Shown here: one piece after another, positions 6,887 to 8,930 of the stretch
Layout of the letters: each line of letters opens with the position of its first letter
Position numbering within the stretch: position 1 is the first letter of the stretch
From: Chitinophagaceae bacterium
Lineage (GTDB): Bacteria; Bacteroidota; Bacteroidia; Chitinophagales; Chitinophagaceae
Reading direction: 5' to 3'
Length of the DNA: 8,930 bases
Assembly: GCA_025455205.1 (NCBI GenBank)
Contig: JALOMZ010000047.1
Span: 1-8,930, forward strand
Made by a program: the position numbers and the translations under genes
The notes under the pieces: model-generated
Database searches by the model: none
Seen by the model: the letters and a program-made list of their open reading frames with translations, nothing else
Told to the model about the DNA's origin: nothing

Positions 6887-7765
6887 TTAGGTAGTTGTCA
6901 ATAGATCTTCCCATTCTGTCTTGAGTAAGCTGATGTCTTCCGTTGATTTGAGTATGCTGCCCAGGGTTTGCTCCATGGCCTGCCGGTTCACTTCGCGGTA
7001 TCCCAGCGCCATGAGGCTTTCCGCCCAGTCGATGGTTTCACTTACGCCCGGTGTTTTGGCCAGTTTGCGCTGGCGGAAGGCCTGCACATACTGCACCACC
7101 TGTTCCAGCAATTGCTGTTCGATGCCGGGCAGGCGCTTGCGCACGATCTGCATCTCTGTTTCCAGCCCGGGATAGTCGATCCAGTGATAGAGGCAGCGAC
7201 GCTTGAGGGCATCACTTAACTCCCGGGTACGGTTGCTGGTGAGTATCACATAGGGCTTGTGAACAGCTTTTATGGTACCCAGTTCCGGGATGGTGATCTG
7301 GAAGGCCGACAACAACTCCAGCAGGAAGGCTTCAAATTCCTCATCGCTGCGGTCCAGCTCATCTATCAGCAGCACAGGTGGCTTCTCCGTTTCTGTGATA
7401 GCCTGCAGCAGCGGGCGCTTCAACAGGTATTCGTTGCTGAATATGTGGTGTTCCTTCTCCTCCACACTTAGTCCGCTGTTTTCCTGCAGGCGGATGCCCA
7501 GCAATTGCTTCTGGTAGTTCCACTCATACACGGCCGCATTAATATCAAGACCTTCATAGCACTGCAGGCGGATAAGCTTGGTATCCAGCCACTGCGATAA
7601 TACCAGCGCCGCTTCCGTTTTGCCCACACCGGGAGGACCTTCCAGCAGCAGGGGCTTGTGGAGCTTCAGCAGCAGGAAGAGGGAAGTCACCAATTCCTCG
7701 TCGGCCACATATTTGTGTTCGTCGAGAAAGCGGATCAGCTGATCGGGATGTTGTAATGCTTCCAA
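6887..7765 (-). CDS. coxD: CoxD-like MoxR-family AAA+ ATPase
   Basis: CoxD is an AAA+ ATPase that in Oligotropha is required for sulfuration and activation of the molybdenum centre of CO dehydrogenase. The 292-aa protein has Walker A GPPGVGKT (43-50), Walker B VLLIDE (131-136), a sensor-1 region ILTSNRTREL (174-183) and the ALKRRC segment (186-191) with the probable arginine finger, all in MoxR-type order. The length fits the family. The best start is TTG at 7765: an in-frame stop lies six codons upstream, no ATG precedes Walker A, and the N-terminus from this TTG (EALQHPDQLIRFLDEHKYV) fits the family. It begins 11 bp after coxG and ends one base before the coxE GTG. Two successive non-ATG starts suggest that translation depends on coupling to the upstream gene. 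Confidence 0.94.
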   Translation of the reverse strand: MEALQHPDQLIRFLDEHKYVADEELVTSLFLLLKLHKPLLLEGPPGVGKTEAALVLSQWLDTKLIRLQCYEGLDINAAVYEWNYQKQLLGIRLQENSGLSVEEKEHHIFSNEYLLKRPLLQAITETEKPPVLLIDELDRSDEEFEAFLLELLSAFQITIPELGTIKAVHKPYVILTSNRTRELSDALKRRCLYHWIDYPGLETEMQIVRKRLPGIEQQLLEQVVQYVQAFRQRKLAKTPGVSETIDWAESLMALGYREVNRQAMEQTLGSILKSTEDISLLKTEWEDLLTTT

Positions 7766-7776
7766 CGGTTGATCTT

Positions 7777-8304
7777 TTATTTACTGCCGCCAAACAATCC
7801 TTTGATCATGCTGCCCACCATGGCACCGGCCTTGAGCGAGTTGTCCACTTCCTTGCCTTCCAGCTGGTCTATGAAATTGCGCACAAACTGGTCGAACACA
7901 TGGCTGGTGGCATCGGTAACAAGGCGGCTGCCAAACTGGGCCAGCATGCCCTGCACGGTCACATCCATGGTCACGCTCACTTCTGTGCCGCCATCTTTCT
8001 CCGCCATGTTTGCATCCAGCAGCAATTCAGCGCCACCCTTGCCTTTCACGTCGGTGCCACTGCCTTTCATCTTCATGGTTTTGGAATCGGCATTACGCTC
8101 CAGGAAGCTGATGACACCACCATAGCTGGCTTTCACCGGACCGAATTTGAGTTCCACTTCTCCTTTGAAATTATTGTCATCCACCATTTCGGTGAGTTTG
8201 GCGCCGGGTACGCACACCACAATTTTCTCAGGATTGGTGATGTTGGCCCACACAGCATCGATGGCCTGGGGCACGTGGAATGATTTGGTAATTGTTGCGT
8301 TCAT
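7777..8304 (-). CDS. coxG: CoxG-like SRPBCC family protein
   Basis: This 175-aa protein belongs to the CoxG family (START/SRPBCC fold with a hydrophobic cavity). Visible family features are the N-terminal beta-strand SFHVPQAIDAVWANITNPEKI (8-28), CVPGAKL (31-37), the strand KGEVELKFGPVKASYGG (47-63), and the helix region GMLAQFGSRLV (119-129) leading to the long C-terminal helix. The tail after residue 157 (LKAGAMVGSMIKGLFGG) is hydrophobic or amphipathic and fits the membrane-binding tail described for CoxG. In mycobacterial CO dehydrogenase, CoxG is reported to recruit the enzyme to the membrane and carry menaquinone to it; a similar role here is inference, but would suit a menaquinone-using Bacteroidota cell. 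The ATG at 8304 follows the 231-bp gap after coxL, making coxG the first gene of the downstream maturation run. Confidence 0.93.
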   Translation of the reverse strand: MNATITKSFHVPQAIDAVWANITNPEKIVVCVPGAKLTEMVDDNNFKGEVELKFGPVKASYGGVISFLERNADSKTMKMKGSGTDVKGKGGAELLLDANMAEKDGGTEVSVTMDVTVQGMLAQFGSRLVTDATSHVFDQFVRNFIDQLEGKEVDNSLKAGAMVGSMIKGLFGGSK

Positions 8305-8311
8305 TGTCTTT

Positions 8312-8374
8312 TGTTTGAGGTTCCTGGTTTGATGTTTGAGGTGGTTTGTGGTTTTTAGTTTTTGGTTTTTGGTT
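8312..8374 (-). repeat. T/G-rich short repeats forming a G-free A/C leader before coxG
   Basis: On the plus strand this tract is built from short related units: TGTTTGAGGT occurs at 8312-8321 and again at 8333-8342 (21 bp apart), followed by GGTTTGTGGTTTTTAG and two copies of GTTTTTG. On the coding (minus) strand, positions 8374 to 8325 contain only A, C and T, so the RNA would be 50 nt with no G at all, and therefore almost unstructured. It ends 20 bases before the coxG ATG. No Shine-Dalgarno site is properly placed; AGGA lies about 17 bases upstream of the start codon. Unstructured A-rich leaders are a known way for Bacteroidota to start translation without a Shine-Dalgarno site. It could also be a dispersed low-complexity element of the genome. 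Confidence 0.6.
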
Positions 8375-8378
8375 CTTT

Positions 8379-8391
8379 ATCCGAGACGGAT
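8379..8391. promoter_or_regulatory. Short palindrome, possible operator upstream of coxG
   Basis: ATCCG-AGA-CGGAT is a perfect inverted repeat with 5-bp arms and a 3-bp centre. It sits about 75 bp upstream of the coxG start, just before the G-free leader and next to an A/T homopolymer (8395-8400). The position would suit an operator near a coxG promoter. A 5-bp-arm palindrome in a 231-bp gap can easily arise by chance, and I found no convincing Bacteroidota-type promoter (TTG ... TAnnTTTG) beside it. Confidence 0.25.
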
Positions 8392-8452
8392 CACTTTTTT
8401 GAGCTTTTCCCTATTGCCGCTGATCGTTAACCACTTCACGCATCAAACCGTT

Positions 8453-8518
8453 TAAAAAAATGGAAACGTGAAAGGCATTCTTTACCTCAATTCATTCGCT
8501 GCAGGCCTTTCACGCTTC
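8453..8518 (-). terminator. Terminator-like hairpin after coxL
   Basis: The arms CGTGAAAGGC (8467-8476) and GCCTTTCACG (8505-8514) are perfect inverted repeats. The pairing extends outward with GAAA/CTTC to give 13 of 14 pairs (8463-8476 with 8505-8518, one mismatch). Read on the minus strand, the hairpin begins 17 bases after the coxL stop and is followed within a few bases by seven T residues (8460-8454). The 28-nt loop is longer than in a textbook terminator, so termination may be partial, letting some transcripts read through into coxG. Confidence 0.6.
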
Positions 8519-8535
8519 TGATTACTCAGTATCTA

Positions 8536-8930
8536 TCAGTTCTTGAGTACACCTTTTTCCTTCAGCGCCTTGAAGATCTTATAAGGCGTGATGGGAATAT
8601 CCAGGTGGGTAATGCCATAGGGCGTCAGTGCATCCACAATGGCATTGGCAATGGCCGGAGGTGCACCTACGGTGGGCGATTCGCCTACGCCTTTTGCACC
8701 AATGGGGTGGTGCGGTGAAGGCGTGATGGTATGGCCGGTTTCCCATTTGGGTGATTCCACCGCGGTGGGCACCAGGTAGTCCATGAAGGTACCATTGAGG
8801 ATATTGCCCTGCTCATCGTAGATCAGCTCTTCGTACATCGCCGGTGCAATGCCCTGGGTGAGGCCACCATGCACCTGTCCCTGCACGATCATCGGGTTGA
8901 TGATGTTGCCGCAGTCGTCGATGGCCACAA
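8536..8930 (-). CDS. coxL: CoxL/xanthine dehydrogenase-family molybdopterin-binding large subunit, C-terminal fragment
   Basis: Only the last 131 codons or so are present; the reading frame enters from the right edge, so the true start is outside. The fragment matches the C-terminal end of the aerobic-type CO dehydrogenase/xanthine dehydrogenase large subunit. Visible features are AIDDCGNIINPMIVQGQVHGGLTQGI near the start, NGTFMDYLVPTA, and the active-site segment GAKGVGESPTVGAPPAIANA. The Glu of GVGE is the catalytic base conserved in the family. It ends with a TGA at 8538-8536 after the usual ITPYKIFKAL region. These enzymes use a Mo-MCD centre plus FeS and FAD subunits (usually coxS and coxM, not seen here) to hydroxylate or oxidise small substrates. 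The loop separating CO dehydrogenase form I from form II-like enzymes is not in the window, so the substrate is unknown and the symbol means family only. Confidence 0.95.
   Translation of the reverse strand, partial: VAIDDCGNIINPMIVQGQVHGGLTQGIAPAMYEELIYDEQGNILNGTFMDYLVPTAVESPKWETGHTITPSPHHPIGAKGVGESPTVGAPPAIANAIVDALTPYGITHLDIPITPYKIFKALKEKGVLKN

Noticed and set aside
5791..6894. A 367-codon open frame on the plus strand opposite coxE.
   Set aside because: It mirrors coxE, which has clear VWA motifs. The plus-strand product is rich in Ala, Gln and His with no recognisable domain, as expected from the reverse reading of a GC-biased gene.
8312..8374. A possible CRISPR array.
   Set aside because: The units are under 12 bp, irregular and low-complexity, with no spacer pattern and no cas genes nearby.
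8379..8400. A plus-strand terminator (palindrome followed by six T residues).
   Set aside because: No plus-strand gene ends upstream of it, and the stem is only 5 bp.
8376..8450. A Bacteroidota-type promoter (TTG and TAnnTTTG) for coxG.
   Set aside because: No pair with correct spacing and sequence was found on the minus strand, so no promoter is annotated.
8536..8928. A complete short gene starting at the GTG at 8928.
   Set aside because: The GTG is an internal valine codon; the frame continues past the window edge and the sequence matches only the C-terminal end of a large subunit.

Overview
The window reads as chromosome of a Bacteroidota bacterium, most likely a Chitinophagaceae-type soil or freshwater organism. 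The reasons are a TonB-dependent receptor of the type common in that phylum, genes that start without a clear Shine-Dalgarno site, A/C-rich leaders, and moderate GC content. This is inference from style and protein family; there is no rRNA or marker gene here. All nine genes I can support lie on the minus strand, so the window is read from right to left. No tRNA, rRNA, CRISPR array, insertion sequence or integrase was seen.

Layout in transcription order. (1) 8930-8536: C-terminal end of the molybdenum-binding large subunit of a CO dehydrogenase/xanthine dehydrogenase-family hydroxylase (CoxL-like), cut by the window edge. (2) 8535-8305: a 231-bp gap with a terminator-like hairpin, a short palindrome and a T/G-rich repeat tract that gives a 50-nt G-free RNA leader. 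(3) 8304-5743: coxG, coxD and coxE, encoding an SRPBCC membrane-linked protein, a MoxR-type AAA+ ATPase and a VWA/MIDAS protein. (4) 5750-3513: two different XdhC/CoxI-family proteins; the first carries a C-terminal YHS metal-binding domain and the second is a conventional XdhC. (5) 3510-1916: a MocA-type molybdopterin nucleotidyltransferase and MoaA, the first enzyme of molybdopterin synthesis. (6) 1873-1: a TonB-dependent outer-membrane receptor, cut by the left edge.

How the genes work together: this is a molybdenum-hydroxylase locus with its own maturation set. MoaA starts the pterin, the MocA-like enzyme would add CMP to give molybdopterin cytosine dinucleotide, the XdhC proteins would carry or help sulfurate the cofactor, CoxD/CoxE form an ATPase/VWA remodelling pair that completes the active site, and CoxG may link the enzyme to the membrane quinone pool. 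From coxG to moaA the genes are packed with gaps of 1-60 bp and one 8-bp overlap, so they probably form one transcription unit. The substrate is unknown: the active-site loop separating true CO dehydrogenase from other family members lies outside the window.

The most unusual points are the XdhC-YHS fusion at the position of coxF in known CO dehydrogenase clusters, its eroded Rossmann motif beside an intact paralogue, and the TonB receptor at the end of the cluster.
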